Origin: Bacteroidia bacterium
GTDB lineage: Bacteria > Bacteroidota > Bacteroidia > Bacteroidales > CAJPTX01
Length of the DNA: 64,000 nucleotides
Direction of reading: 5' to 3'
Assembly (NCBI GenBank): GCA_905373475.1
Contig: CAJPTC010000012.1
Coordinates: 1-64,000 of the forward strand
The stretch's first letter is position 1. The number at the start of each line of letters is the position of its first letter. Below are positions 1 to 8,437 of the stretch, in pieces. Position numbers and translations under genes: made by a program. The notes below the pieces were generated by a model that saw nothing but the letters and a program-made list of their open reading frames with translations, ran no database searches and was not told where the DNA came from.

Positions 1-1
1 A

Positions 2-187
2 TCAGGGGTTGTGTGCTCTAAAAATACGATATCCCGTTTTTACCGGACAACAATAATTGAGTATCGGTACTACATATTTTTCAGAAGCGCCGCGCATTAG
101 CACAGGTCGCTCACGATCTATGCTCAGTTCAACAACCCTTGCACTGTATTCATGGGGTTCAAAATCTACTGCACATCTGTAGCCCAT
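2..187 (-). CDS. Small uncharacterised protein, paralogue of the ORF at 1259-1426
   Basis: A 61-residue reading frame starting at the ATG of MGYRC and ending in TGA near the left edge. I do not recognise a family. Its first 45 or so residues match the paralogous ORF at 1259-1426, with shared blocks such as IDRERPVLMRGASEKYVV. Several differences between the copies change the protein while the frame stays open, which suggests the pair was once coding. There is no signal peptide. The frame can be extended upstream by non-ATG starts, but in the other copy that extension hits a stop, so I prefer this start. It could be an intact small gene or the remnant of a longer one. Confidence 0.45.
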   Translation of the reverse strand: MGYRCAVDFEPHEYSARVVELSIDRERPVLMRGASEKYVVPILNYCCPVKTGYRIFRAHNP

Positions 188-268
188 TTGCTTCAATACC
201 TTCGGTTTTTGGTTTACTATAAAGTTAACATTTTTACAACAAACCGACAGCCTACGCAAAGCAACGCC
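57..268. repeat. 212-bp direct repeat, copy 1
   Basis: This segment matches 1296-1507 over the same 212-bp length with no indel that I can see, and differs only by scattered substitutions. It contains the 5' part of a small minus-strand ORF and its upstream region. The two copies are in the same orientation and bracket the lipoprotein gene at 488-1102, so recombination between them would delete that gene. Confidence 0.85.
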
Positions 269-487
269 ACGAGTGATGTATAAGTGTCTGTAAAAAATAC
301 AATAGAGTGCCCAAGTTCGATCTCACTTTTACAGAAATAGTATTGCTCTGACAGGACGCACACAAAGGGAATACCATATTTAGCCCAAGGTATCGCGCAT
401 GCTATGCGCTTACCTTGGGCTAAATAGTGCTGCACTTTCAGTGCGGAAAAGATGTATCATAGAGCTACAGCGCAATGCGAATTTTCG
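188..487. other. Intergenic region with a hairpin repeat element
   Basis: No convincing gene. It holds the shared upstream part of the 212-bp repeat (to 268) and, at 381-450, one copy of the two-hairpin element described separately. Confidence 0.6.
381..450. repeat. Two-hairpin intergenic repeat, copy 1
   Basis: Hairpin A is the inverted repeat TAGCCCAAGGTA (381-392) / TACCTTGGGCTA (411-422), with an inner GCGCAT/ATGCGC pair. A short linker leads to hairpin B, GCACT-TTC-AGTGC (432-444), then GGAAAA. Related copies lie near 8661-8700, 58363-58380 (hairpin B only) and 58400-58449. Downstream of this copy and of the 8661 copy both carry a GCTACAGCGC block. Confidence 0.75.
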
Positions 488-1102
488 CTACCTAACGGGC
501 TCCCCTCTCTCATTTGTCAATATTTTTCTGAATGTCTTACTGTCCTTTATCATAAACTCTAATACAAGATTGCGTGCATCTGTGAGTTGTCTAATGCGCA
601 CATACGATTTACGCGAAAGCCACTTCAAATCATGCTCCGTGAGTTCACTCATTTTTCTACACACCCATTCATCAATTACTCCCCGATAGCCATTCTGTAT
701 GTATAAGGAACAGTCATCGTAGCCAATTTCAGCCTTCTCTGAAACATCAATCCACGTCCCTTCATGCTTCTGTAATACTCTAATTCCCTGTATATTATAA
801 GGTTTGCACCTCGGAGATGCAAAAAGCCCCAACTCTCTCTCTGACACGTCGCCATACAACTCCGCGAGTTCTTTAAACTCTCTACTTTCCTCGTCCTCAA
901 TACAGGTGTTGTACGACATAGAGAGGAAACAATCGACAAGATCGCCATCTCTACCCACAGAAGTGGTCGTACACTCTTCGGTTGGGATAAAATATTTCTC
1001 GATAAAATGGTGCTTCCGACGTCTTTTACAAACCTCTCTCTTCTGACATGCAGATAATGTAAAAAGCACAAATAACAATAATACTAAAGTCCTAAATCTC
1101 AT
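488..1102 (-). CDS. Putative lipoprotein, unknown function
   Basis: A 204-residue protein with a classic lipoprotein signal peptide: MRFRTLVLLLF, a hydrophobic stretch and a lipobox LSAC around residue 19. I chose the ATG at 1102 because AAGGA lies about 10 bases upstream and the signal peptide then begins with MRFR; an upstream ATG at 1111 and GTG at 1120 are in frame. The mature part starts with a basic run (KRRRK) and is otherwise mixed charged sequence with several cysteines; I recognise no domain. It lies between the two copies of the 212-bp repeat, so it may be an insertion or an excisable cargo. Confidence 0.75.
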   Translation of the reverse strand: MRFRTLVLLLFVLFTLSACQKREVCKRRRKHHFIEKYFIPTEECTTTSVGRDGDLVDCFLSMSYNTCIEDEESREFKELAELYGDVSERELGLFASPRCKPYNIQGIRVLQKHEGTWIDVSEKAEIGYDDCSLYIQNGYRGVIDEWVCRKMSELTEHDLKWLSRKSYVRIRQLTDARNLVLEFMIKDSKTFRKILTNERGEPVR

Positions 1103-1258
1103 TGCCGTCATTTCCTTCACGTTTTAAGGATGTACATCCACCAATTGCTTTATATCATATTGATAACAATAAGGGATAGATCCTTGATAGATTGGTAGAC
1201 AGATTGTGCTGTCTAGGGGACTATTGGAATAAATACTCCCTCATAAAAGTATCCGTTA

Positions 1259-1426
1259 TCAGAGCCATACGTGCCCTCCACAATCGAACGAGATATTGAG
1301 TATCAGTACTACATATTTTTCAGAAGCGCCACGCATTAGCACAGGTCGCTCACGATCTATGTTGAGTTCTACCTCCCTTGTGCGGTATTCATGGGGAGCA
1401 AAACCTACTACACATCTGTAGCCCAT
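1259..1426 (-). pseudogene. Small paralogue of the 2-187 ORF, probably frameshifted
   Basis: A 55-residue frame (MGYRCVVGF onwards) that matches the ORF at 2-187 up to the block SEKYVV. After that it reads a short unrelated tail and stops at 1259. In the neighbouring minus-strand frame the DNA continues with a plausible tail, VEGTYGSDNGYFYEGVF, ending at a TAG near 1218. A single-base slip near 1280-1290 would join the two, so this copy is probably a decayed gene. Alternatively both ends are simply different. Confidence 0.4.
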
Positions 1427-1507
1427 CTGCTTCAGCACATTCGTTTTCTAGTTTACTATAAAGTTAACATTTTTGCAACAAACCGACAGTCTACGCAAAG
1501 CAACGCC
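1296..1507. repeat. 212-bp direct repeat, copy 2
   Basis: Same length and orientation as 57-268, starting TTGAGTATC and ending AGCAACGCC. The most conserved parts are the first 70 bases and the last 60, the latter being the presumed upstream region of the small ORFs. Confidence 0.85.
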
Positions 1508-1533
1508 TTCAAAGGCAACCCCCTCAGTTTGAT

Positions 1534-1541
1534 TACCTTTG
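1534..1541 (+). promoter_or_regulatory. Putative -7 promoter box (TACCTTTG)
   Basis: Matches the Bacteroides TAnnTTTG -7 consensus and lies 23 bases before the ATG of the glycosyltransferase. No clear -33 TTTG at the usual spacing is visible. A purine-rich GAGGGGGA, a likely ribosome binding site, precedes the ATG. Confidence 0.45.
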
Positions 1542-1564
1542 TAAGCAAAATTTAGCGAGGGGGA

Positions 1565-2386
1565 ATGGGCAACGAGAAAATCTCGGTGGTGATTAACACC
1601 TTAAATTCGGAACAATACCTAGAACGCGTATTGCGCTCCGTAGCTCCGTTTGATGAGATCGTTATCTGTGACATGGGTAGCCAAGATGCAACCCTATCGC
1701 TTGCCGCACAATACCACTGTCGAGTTGTAGAACATGCCCCTACGGGCTTTGTAGAACCTGCTCGCAACTTTGCCATACAGTCGGCAACACATCCGTGGGT
1801 GCTTGTAGTAGATTCTGACGAACTCGTACCACAAGCGCTGGTAGACTTCTTACGAACGCACGTCGCCAAGGAGACCCCCGAAGAAGGCATCCGTATTCCG
1901 CGCAAGAACTTCTTCTTAGGACATTGGATGCGCAACGACTACCCCGACTACACATGCCGCTTCTTTCGCAAATCATGCGTCTTCTGGCCGCCGTTCATAC
2001 ACCATCAACCGCAAATAGAGGGGCGCACACTTACCATCCCACGCAAACGGACAGATTTGGCATTCATCCATCTTATCAATCCGTCGGTCAGTATGCGTTT
2101 GCAGAAAATAGATCTCTATACCGACAAAGAACTTGAGAGACGCGCCAACCAGCATGTATCTACCGCAAAACTTCTATTTTCTCCTTGGGTGCGTTTTTTT
2201 AAAGCCTATTTCCTAAAAGGGGGAGTTTTTGAAGGACGTGCTGGTTATATACACGCCAAACTACAAGGCATGTACAAGTTTGCCACGCTCGCAAAACTGT
2301 ACGAAGCACAACATATAACAGAACAAGACGCGGATCTTAACGCCTTTACTACACAAGAGGCCCAAGTAAAGACAAATGAGCAATAA
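1565..2386 (+). CDS. Family 2 glycosyltransferase (WaaE/KdtX-like)
   Basis: A 273-residue cytoplasmic GT-A glycosyltransferase, probably moving a sugar onto LPS core or another surface glycan. The N-terminus has the family 2 nucleotide-sugar fold start SVVINTLNSEQYL (about residues 7-19), then VICDMGSQD, and the metal-binding acidic motif VVDSDE near residue 80. The central ETPEEGIRIPRKNFFLG and RFFRK segments resemble the WaaE/KdtX (LPS core heptose glucosyltransferase) branch. There is a strong GAGGGGGA ribosome binding site. The stop overlaps the start of the next gene by 11 bases, so the two are translationally coupled. The exact acceptor cannot be read from sequence. Confidence 0.85.
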   Translation: MGNEKISVVINTLNSEQYLERVLRSVAPFDEIVICDMGSQDATLSLAAQYHCRVVEHAPTGFVEPARNFAIQSATHPWVLVVDSDELVPQALVDFLRTHVAKETPEEGIRIPRKNFFLGHWMRNDYPDYTCRFFRKSCVFWPPFIHHQPQIEGRTLTIPRKRTDLAFIHLINPSVSMRLQKIDLYTDKELERRANQHVSTAKLLFSPWVRFFKAYFLKGGVFEGRAGYIHAKLQGMYKFATLAKLYEAQHITEQDADLNAFTTQEAQVKTNEQ

Positions 2387-3458
2387 CAACCCAAATCTAT
2401 ACGTTGTAATTATGGCTGGCGGCGGCGGACTGCGTCTCTGGCCTGCAAGCAAACGTTCACATCCCAAACAGTTTCTCGATCTCCTTGGAAACGGACAGAC
2501 CCTTTTACAAGGCACCTACTCCCGTGCAAAATGCTTTGTAGACAACGAACGAATTATTGTTGTCACCGCTCAAGAATACGCGCAACTGGTAGCAGAACAA
2601 CTTCCCGAACTTCCACAGGAAAATATACTCGGCGAGCCTTGTAAACGGAATACCGCACCGTGCTTAGCGCTAGCCAATGCTTGGATTCGTGCACGAGACC
2701 CTAAAGCCTTTATGCTTGTTCTCTCCAGCGACCACCACATCCCCGACCTCAACGCTTTTACTAATTGCATAACGGAAGGGCTCGCATTCTGCCAAACACA
2801 ACCCGAGGCACTCCTAACAATAGGACTACACCCTACACGCCCCGAAACGGGTTATGGCTACATTGAAACCCACGCTGTAGAGTTCGCTGGTGTAACAAAA
2901 GTGAGCTGCTTTCGCGAAAAACCAGACCTTGAAACAGCAAAACGCTATGTGGCAGATGGCAACCACCTATGGAATAGTGGCATATTTCTTTGGAGCACCT
3001 CAGCGCTTGCACAAGCCATAGAACGTTTTCTTCCGCTGGTGCACAAAGCTTTTATACCGTTGGTAAATGCCTCTAACATAGAAAGCCAAAACATAGAAAA
3101 AATATACGCCGCCTGCCCCGAGATCTCGATAGACAACGGCATACTGGAACGCTCCGAATCTGTCTATGTACTCCGCGGCACATTTGAGTGGTCTGATCTC
3201 GGAACATGGAGCGCCATAGGACGTTATATGCCTCACGATACCCTACAAAATGCCACTGTTGGCAATATCTTTACACACGATGTACAACAGTGCATTATCC
3301 ACTCAGACGCAGATCGGCTATTGGCACTAGTGGGGCTAGAAGGCTTTACCGTGGCATGGCACGACAATACGTTACTGGTATGCCCCACAGAACAGGAACA
3401 AGAGATACGACAAGTCGTTAAAGAGATAGAAACGAAGTTCGGAGAAACATTTTTATAG
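2376..3458 (+). CDS. manC: Mannose-1-phosphate guanylyltransferase
   Basis: A 360-residue nucleotidyltransferase making GDP-mannose from GTP and mannose-1-phosphate, a precursor for mannose or fucose in surface glycans. The signature GGGGLRLWPASKRSHPKQF spans about residues 15-33. Downstream are ETGYGYIE, CFREKPD, LWNSGIFLW and GTFEWSDLGTW, the usual family blocks. It is the short form: the C-terminal phosphomannose isomerase domain found in bifunctional enzymes is absent. It overlaps the upstream glycosyltransferase by 11 bases and prfB follows after 23 bases. Confidence 0.92.
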   Translation: MSNNNPNLYVVIMAGGGGLRLWPASKRSHPKQFLDLLGNGQTLLQGTYSRAKCFVDNERIIVVTAQEYAQLVAEQLPELPQENILGEPCKRNTAPCLALANAWIRARDPKAFMLVLSSDHHIPDLNAFTNCITEGLAFCQTQPEALLTIGLHPTRPETGYGYIETHAVEFAGVTKVSCFREKPDLETAKRYVADGNHLWNSGIFLWSTSALAQAIERFLPLVHKAFIPLVNASNIESQNIEKIYAACPEISIDNGILERSESVYVLRGTFEWSDLGTWSAIGRYMPHDTLQNATVGNIFTHDVQQCIIHSDADRLLALVGLEGFTVAWHDNTLLVCPTEQEQEIRQVVKEIETKFGETFL

Positions 3459-3481
3459 CAAATTTGTAAGCATCGGAGTAT

Positions 3482-4574
3482 ATGCAGATTACTAGTGAGA
3501 TGATCGGCGCTCTCGATCAGCGTGTGGCAACGCTGGGGAGGCATCTTTGACATTGACGGAAAACGAACACAATACGCAGCCGAGCAGGCGCTCACAACGG
3601 CTGAAAACTTTTGGGACGACAGTGAAGCTGCTGAAAAACAACTGCGTAAGGTAGCTACCATCGGGAACTGGATTCAGCATTTTGAGCGCGTCAAGAAAGA
3701 GTGCGATGATCTGGGTGTCCTTTACGACTTCTATAAAGCGAACGAAGTAAGCGAAGACGAGCTGGAAGCAGCATACAACAACACCGTTGCTCAAATAGAA
3801 GAACTCGAACTTCGCCAAATGCTTGGAAAGCCTGAAGACAACCTTGGGGCAATCCTCAAGATAAACTCAGGGGCAGGTGGCACTGAAAGCATGGACTGGG
3901 CGATGATGCTGATGCGTATGTACCAGCACTGGGCAGACCGCAACAACTATAAATACAAGATCGCCGATTTGCAAGATGGTGAAGAAGCAGGCATTAAGTC
4001 TGTTACTATGGAAATAGTCGGCGAGCTTGCCTATGGCTATCTCAAAGGCGAAAACGGTGTACATCGGCTTGTACGCATTTCCCCCTTCGACTCTAATGCA
4101 CGCCGTCACACCTCTTTTGCTTCTGTTTTCGTTGCACCAGCCGTTGATGATAACATCGAAATTGTAGTAAACCCATCCGAAATTAAGTGGGATACCTATC
4201 GTTCCTCAGGCGCAGGAGGACAAAATGTTAACAAGGTAGAAACTGGAGTACGACTCTACCATATACCTACGGGAATTGTTATCGAAAACACAGAGACACG
4301 CTCCCAACTCCAGAACCGCGAGAATGCCATGCGTCTTCTCAAATCGCATCTCTACGAACTAGAGCTCCGCAAGCGAGAGGAGGAGAAACGAAAAATTGAG
4401 GGTAGCAAGAAAAAAATCGAATGGGGAAGCCAAATCCGCAACTACGTTATGCAACCCTACCGTCTCGTAAAGGATTTGCGCACGAACTATGAAACCTCCG
4501 ATGTGCAAGCAGTACTAGACGGTGCTATCGAGCCCTTCATCAAAGAATATCTTCTACAAGAAGGCGGGGAGTAG
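3482..4574 (+). CDS. prfB: Peptide chain release factor 2 with programmed +1 frameshift
   Basis: RF2 terminates translation at UGA and UAA. The gene is read in two frames: ATG at 3482, 22 codons to CTT (3545-3547), then an in-frame TGA (3548-3550) followed by C. A +1 slip on CTT-TGA-C moves translation to GAC (3549-3551) and continues to 4574, giving 363 residues, the normal RF2 length. A purine-rich GGGGAGG lies just upstream of the slip site, as in the classic RF2 autoregulatory element. The RF2 tripeptide SPF (about 200-202) and the peptidyl-tRNA hydrolysis motif GGQ (about 245-247) are present. Confidence 0.96.
3536..3551 (+). promoter_or_regulatory. RF2 programmed frameshift site
   Basis: GGGGAGG (within 3535-3541), CAT, then CTT TGA C. 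This is the conserved arrangement in which low RF2 slows decoding of the UGA and favours the +1 slip, so RF2 controls its own synthesis. The one-codon spacing between the Shine-Dalgarno-like run and CTT is consistent with the known site. Confidence 0.95.
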
Positions 4575-4943
4575 TTGTTTGTTTAGGGCGCAAAGCAAGC
4601 AAAGAGTCACCACAATCCAACTCAATGCGTCGTCTTGTGTAACCACATATATCCATAGAACAAACCTATTGCTTGCTCTTTAATTTTATTCTCTATCGTG
4701 GATACTCAATTGCCACTAAGAGAATTAGTATAAAGCGCAATATTTTAACATAATTCTATAGTTTTTTTTTTAGCGGAGTTTTTATTATATATTTTATATT
4801 CATTGGATTTGCTTATGTTGAAAATCTTCCTTTAAACCGCAAAATTTACTATATAAAAGAGAACCTGCTTTATTTTACTTCGTAACATTGTGTAAAGATA
4901 TTGAGCTGCCACACGACAGCGACTCTCTTTACTTCCCTCTGAG
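4575..4943. other. AT-rich intergenic region
   Basis: About 370 bases between prfB and the next gene. It is AT-rich from about 4740 to 4870 with a long T run near 4763. I see no gene, clear terminator or known RNA in it. Confidence 0.6.
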
Positions 4944-5630
4944 ATGAGGCACACAATGGCACGAGGCGTATTTTATATTTTGTTGTTCTTAGGGTTACCA
5001 CTCGCAATGAGTTGCAACCATAATAAGGGTTGCAAATCGGTCTCTACGACGACGCTGCAGGGCATTTGGTATGCAAAGCGCCTCCCATTAGTTCAGGGCA
5101 TTACAGCAGAAGAATATGCAGCTAAGATGGGTTTACTTACTGGCGACACAACTTCGCTTTCAAGTTTCTATTTTTTGCATAGTGGAAAAGCATATTACTA
5201 CCCGTATATACAAGCCGATGGCTCTTATATCCCTGGCAACAAAATAGAAGGACAGTGGGATGTACGGGGCGATATACTCTACTTTGCAGAGGGCACATTG
5301 CCACTGACTCCTCTTTATGAAATTGAAATGAGAGGCTCCACCCTACTATTACATCAAACCAAGCAGATGCAGCTGAGTTACCTACAAACGGTAATTAGCG
5401 AGTGCAACAAGCGTATTTCCAAGCGAAGCGAGCAACGCGATTTCTTGGAATACGCTTCGGTGCTCTCTCGCCATGTGGAGATGCAGCGAATAGTAGAAGG
5501 CATGCCTGAGAATTTTGCCACTACCTACACATTTGCAATGCAAAACGACGAACCAAAGGAAATTGACGAAGAACAGGATGTAGCACTTATAGTACCTAAG
5601 AAAGAACCCCGCTATCGCTATACGGAGTAA
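4944..5630 (+). CDS. Putative lipoprotein, unknown function
   Basis: A 228-residue protein with a lipoprotein signal peptide: a basic start, ILLFLGLPLA and a lipobox MSC near residue 24. The segment LQGIWYAKRLPLVQ and the later GQWDVRGDILYF resemble lipocalin-like small beta domains that follow the form 'tested quantity versus control', but I cannot assign a family. The C-terminus is acidic (EIDEEQDV). An in-frame ATG at 4956 is an equally possible start. It is convergent with rfbB and the terminator at 5688 separates them. Confidence 0.75.
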   Translation: MRHTMARGVFYILLFLGLPLAMSCNHNKGCKSVSTTTLQGIWYAKRLPLVQGITAEEYAAKMGLLTGDTTSLSSFYFLHSGKAYYYPYIQADGSYIPGNKIEGQWDVRGDILYFAEGTLPLTPLYEIEMRGSTLLLHQTKQMQLSYLQTVISECNKRISKRSEQRDFLEYASVLSRHVEMQRIVEGMPENFATTYTFAMQNDEPKEIDEEQDVALIVPKKEPRYRYTE

Positions 5631-5687
5631 GCCTCTGTATTTTATACACAACCTTTGACAATAGGAGATAGAGAACTGGTTTGTGGG

Positions 5688-5712
5688 GACGCGCTCAGGG
5701 GCGCGTCTTTTT
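5688..5712 (+). terminator. Rho-independent terminator
   Basis: Perfect 7-bp GC-rich stem GACGCGC/GCGCGTC with a 6-base loop and a T run. It lies about 58 bases after the lipoprotein stop and just before the end of the convergent rfbB. Confidence 0.85.
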
Positions 5713-5733
5713 GTTTTCTAACTCGCCTATGAT

Positions 5734-6729
5734 TCAGTCTTTCGGCAAATACCAATCAACCGTTTCAACAATCCCTTTCTCAAAGTCTGTTTCAGGCTTC
5801 CAGCCCAATTCGTCGCGTACTTTCGACGAATCTATTGCATAACGGAAGTCGTGTCCAGCACGGTCAGTAACAAATTGGATAAGGGACAGACTTGCTCCTA
5901 CCTCGCGCCCAAGACGTTTATCTACCAGTTGTACTAATAAGCGCACTAGTTCTATATTCGACATCTCGTGCCCGCCACCAATGTTATAAGTTGCGCCCAC
6001 ACGTCCTTGGTGGTAGATCAAATCTATAGCACGAACATGATCGCCCACATAGAGCCAATCGCGCACATTCTCCCCTTTCCCATAGACTGGAATAGGTTGC
6101 GAACGAACAATGCGGTTTATTACAAGCGGTATTAACTTTTCAGGGTACTGATGAGGGCCGTAGTTATTTGAACAATTAGAAATCAACGTTGGTAGCCCAT
6201 ACGTGTCGCAATAGGCACGCACAAAGTGATCGCTACTCGCTTTGCTTGCAGAATAGGGAGAATGAGGCTCGTAACGACTTTTTTCGGTAAACGGAGTATC
6301 TTGTGCAGAAAGAGCACCATAAACCTCGTCGGTAGAGATATGATAAAAGCGATGTTGTTCGTACTCGCCTTGCCACGCTTCACGCGCGCATTGTAAAAGG
6401 GTAAGAGTTCCGAATACGTTCGTCTGTACAAACTCAAAAGGCGACTCAATAGACCTATCTACATGGCTCTCTGCTGCGAGATGAATGATCCCGTCTGGTT
6501 GATACGTTCGAAAGAGCGCTCGCACTCGTTCCAGATCGCAAATATCCACGTGTTCAAAAAGATAATTCGGCTGTGACGCTACTCGGCTAAGGTTATTCAA
6601 ATTGCCCGCATAGGTCAGCTTATCAATGTTTACTATCCGATAGGTAGGGTATTTTAGCACCATATATTCTAAAAGGTTAGCCCCGATGAAGCCTGCCCCT
6701 CCTGTTACAAAGAGCGTATATCTACTCAT
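5734..6729 (-). CDS. rfbB: dTDP-glucose 4,6-dehydratase
   Basis: A 331-residue extended short-chain dehydrogenase converting dTDP-glucose to dTDP-4-keto-6-deoxyglucose, the branch point for rhamnose and other deoxysugars of LPS and glycans. The NAD-binding motif TGGAGFIG is at about 9-16, DKLTYAGN at about 36-43, the STDEVYG block near 130 and the catalytic YSASK near 160. Its ATG overlaps the rfbA stop by 4 bases (ATGA), so the two are coupled. No rfbC or rfbD lies nearby, so the final sugar is not defined by this locus. Confidence 0.95.
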   Translation of the reverse strand: MSRYTLFVTGGAGFIGANLLEYMVLKYPTYRIVNIDKLTYAGNLNNLSRVASQPNYLFEHVDICDLERVRALFRTYQPDGIIHLAAESHVDRSIESPFEFVQTNVFGTLTLLQCAREAWQGEYEQHRFYHISTDEVYGALSAQDTPFTEKSRYEPHSPYSASKASSDHFVRAYCDTYGLPTLISNCSNNYGPHQYPEKLIPLVINRIVRSQPIPVYGKGENVRDWLYVGDHVRAIDLIYHQGRVGATYNIGGGHEMSNIELVRLLVQLVDKRLGREVGASLSLIQFVTDRAGHDFRYAIDSSKVRDELGWKPETDFEKGIVETVDWYLPKD

Positions 6730-7598
6730 CCTTCAAGAATTTGGTAAAGGTATTGCCCGTACTGGTTATTGTGCATCGAAGCGGCTATTTGCAACAGCTG
6801 CTCACGCGAAAGCCAACCCTGTGCATAAGCGATTTCCTCCAGACAAGCGATCTTGAGTCCTTGACGCGCTTGGATTACGGACACAAAGTTAGAAGCATCG
6901 AGTAGCGAGTCGTGCGTACCCGTATCTAACCACGAGAAGCCTCGTCCCAATTTTTCAAGCCACAGTTGCCCTCTATCGACGAAAGATTGATTAACGCTCG
7001 TAATCTCCAATTCGCCACGTGCGGAGGGACGCACACTTTCTGCAATTTCAAGCACCGAATTCGGATAAAAGTACAGTCCCACTATCGCGTAGTTACTCTT
7101 CGGCTCGCAGGGCTTCTCCTCTATAGCAATGACCTTTCCCGTCGCATCAAATTCGGCAACCCCATAGCGTTCGGGTTGAGTAACGTAGTAGCCAAATATG
7201 GTCGCAATCCCCTTTTCTACGCGTCCTACTGCTTGCCGAAGAATTTCGCTAAACCCTTGCCCGTAAAATATATTGTCGCCTAATACGAGTGCTACGGAAT
7301 CGCTTCCTACAAAATCGCGCCCTATGATAAAAGCCTGCGCCAACCCTTCTGGTCTCGGTTGCTCAGCATAGGATATACGTATACCAAAAGCCGAACCATC
7401 GCCTAATAAACGCTGATACTGTGGCAGATCGGTAGGGGTTGAGATGAGAAGGATATCCCGTATTCCTGCAAGCATGAGTGCCGATAGTGGATAATAGACC
7501 ATCGGCTTATCGTAGATGGGCAGAAGCTGTTTACTCACTACGTGGGTCAAAGGGTAAAGACGGCTACCACTTCCGCCTGCTAGAACAATTCCTTTCAT
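6726..7598 (-). CDS. rfbA: Glucose-1-phosphate thymidylyltransferase
   Basis: A 290-residue enzyme making dTDP-glucose from dTTP and glucose-1-phosphate. The signature GGSGSRLYPLT is at the N-terminus, followed by SKQLLPIYDKPMVYYPLS, then LGDNIFYG (metal/substrate) and EEKP. The start is the ATG at 7598; the frame could extend two codons to a TTG. It lies 34 bases downstream of the hsdS-like gene in the same orientation and is coupled to rfbB. Confidence 0.95.
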   Translation of the reverse strand: MKGIVLAGGSGSRLYPLTHVVSKQLLPIYDKPMVYYPLSALMLAGIRDILLISTPTDLPQYQRLLGDGSAFGIRISYAEQPRPEGLAQAFIIGRDFVGSDSVALVLGDNIFYGQGFSEILRQAVGRVEKGIATIFGYYVTQPERYGVAEFDATGKVIAIEEKPCEPKSNYAIVGLYFYPNSVLEIAESVRPSARGELEITSVNQSFVDRGQLWLEKLGRGFSWLDTGTHDSLLDASNFVSVIQARQGLKIACLEEIAYAQGWLSREQLLQIAASMHNNQYGQYLYQILEG

Positions 7599-7632
7599 GC
7601 TCAATTTCTTTAAATAGCTTGGTAACTAGTCT

Positions 7633-8259
7633 CTACTGTGGTCGTGGGAACATAAGCAATTGGTCGCGGTAATATTCGTACTGCTTGTGTCGTAGGGCTA
7701 TCTCGCGCGGTAACCCTTCGGTTAGGGAATTTGCGAGGGTATGGAACTTATCGAGGATGTCTACGATCTCTTCTTGAGCGTGGGGCGGGGGGAGGGGGAT
7801 ACGATAGGATTTTATCTTTTTCGCATTAAGGTTTGATTGACTCCCCTCGCCCAATGCTTTTAGATTCCTGTATTCGTAACACAACCAATAATATACATAT
7901 TTGTATATCGCCTTTTGTCCATCGACTTGCAAATTGCAGCAAGCTTGATTCGTTGTTAGAGAAATTTTATTGATACACGCTTTCGCAGCAGTAGCACCAT
8001 ACATAGCTACGATTACACAGTTCGCGGGAATTAGTTTGGCCGAGGAATGTTCAACAGCTTCGGGAGTTATTTTTATTTCAGTATCGCGTACGTCTTTCCA
8101 ATCAACTTCTTGTGTTCTTAACCAAGGGATATTTCCTTGATAATATTCGTGTACATCTGTTGATGGAGTTCCTCCCGAGCATACATGGCTACAGATCGCA
8201 TCTATTGTTTTCCACTCTACTGGCGCACCCTGTAGCAAATCTTCTACGAATTTGAGCAT
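7633..8259 (-). CDS. Half-size type I restriction specificity subunit (orphan HsdS)
   Basis: A 208-residue protein containing one target recognition domain and one conserved helical region; full HsdS proteins have about 400 residues with two of each. The start LLQGAPVEWKTI and the end RHKQYEYYRDQLLMF are typical S-subunit borders; CSGGTPST, NIPWLRTQEVDW and the P-rich IPLPPPHAQEEIV linker are typical of the TRD and its conserved region. No hsdM or hsdR lies in the window. It could dimerise as a half-subunit, serve as a donor cassette for recombination with a complete hsdS elsewhere, or be a leftover. It sits between the repeat-rich spacer and rfbA. The middle is more AT-rich than the ends. 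Confidence 0.85.
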   Translation of the reverse strand: MLKFVEDLLQGAPVEWKTIDAICSHVCSGGTPSTDVHEYYQGNIPWLRTQEVDWKDVRDTEIKITPEAVEHSSAKLIPANCVIVAMYGATAAKACINKISLTTNQACCNLQVDGQKAIYKYVYYWLCYEYRNLKALGEGSQSNLNAKKIKSYRIPLPPPHAQEEIVDILDKFHTLANSLTEGLPREIALRHKQYEYYRDQLLMFPRPQ

Positions 8260-8437
8260 GGCAAACTTTATGAAACGACTAGGCTAAGGTAACGAGAAAT
8301 TGCATCAATAGGGGGGAAAACTATACGTACGACACGTTTTAGGAGTTAAATACGCCATTAGCGCATTTTCGTTTGATATCTCATTCACGTCGTGCCATGG
8401 CGCATAAGAGTTAAGAGTTCGCGTCTGTGGCGCGAGT

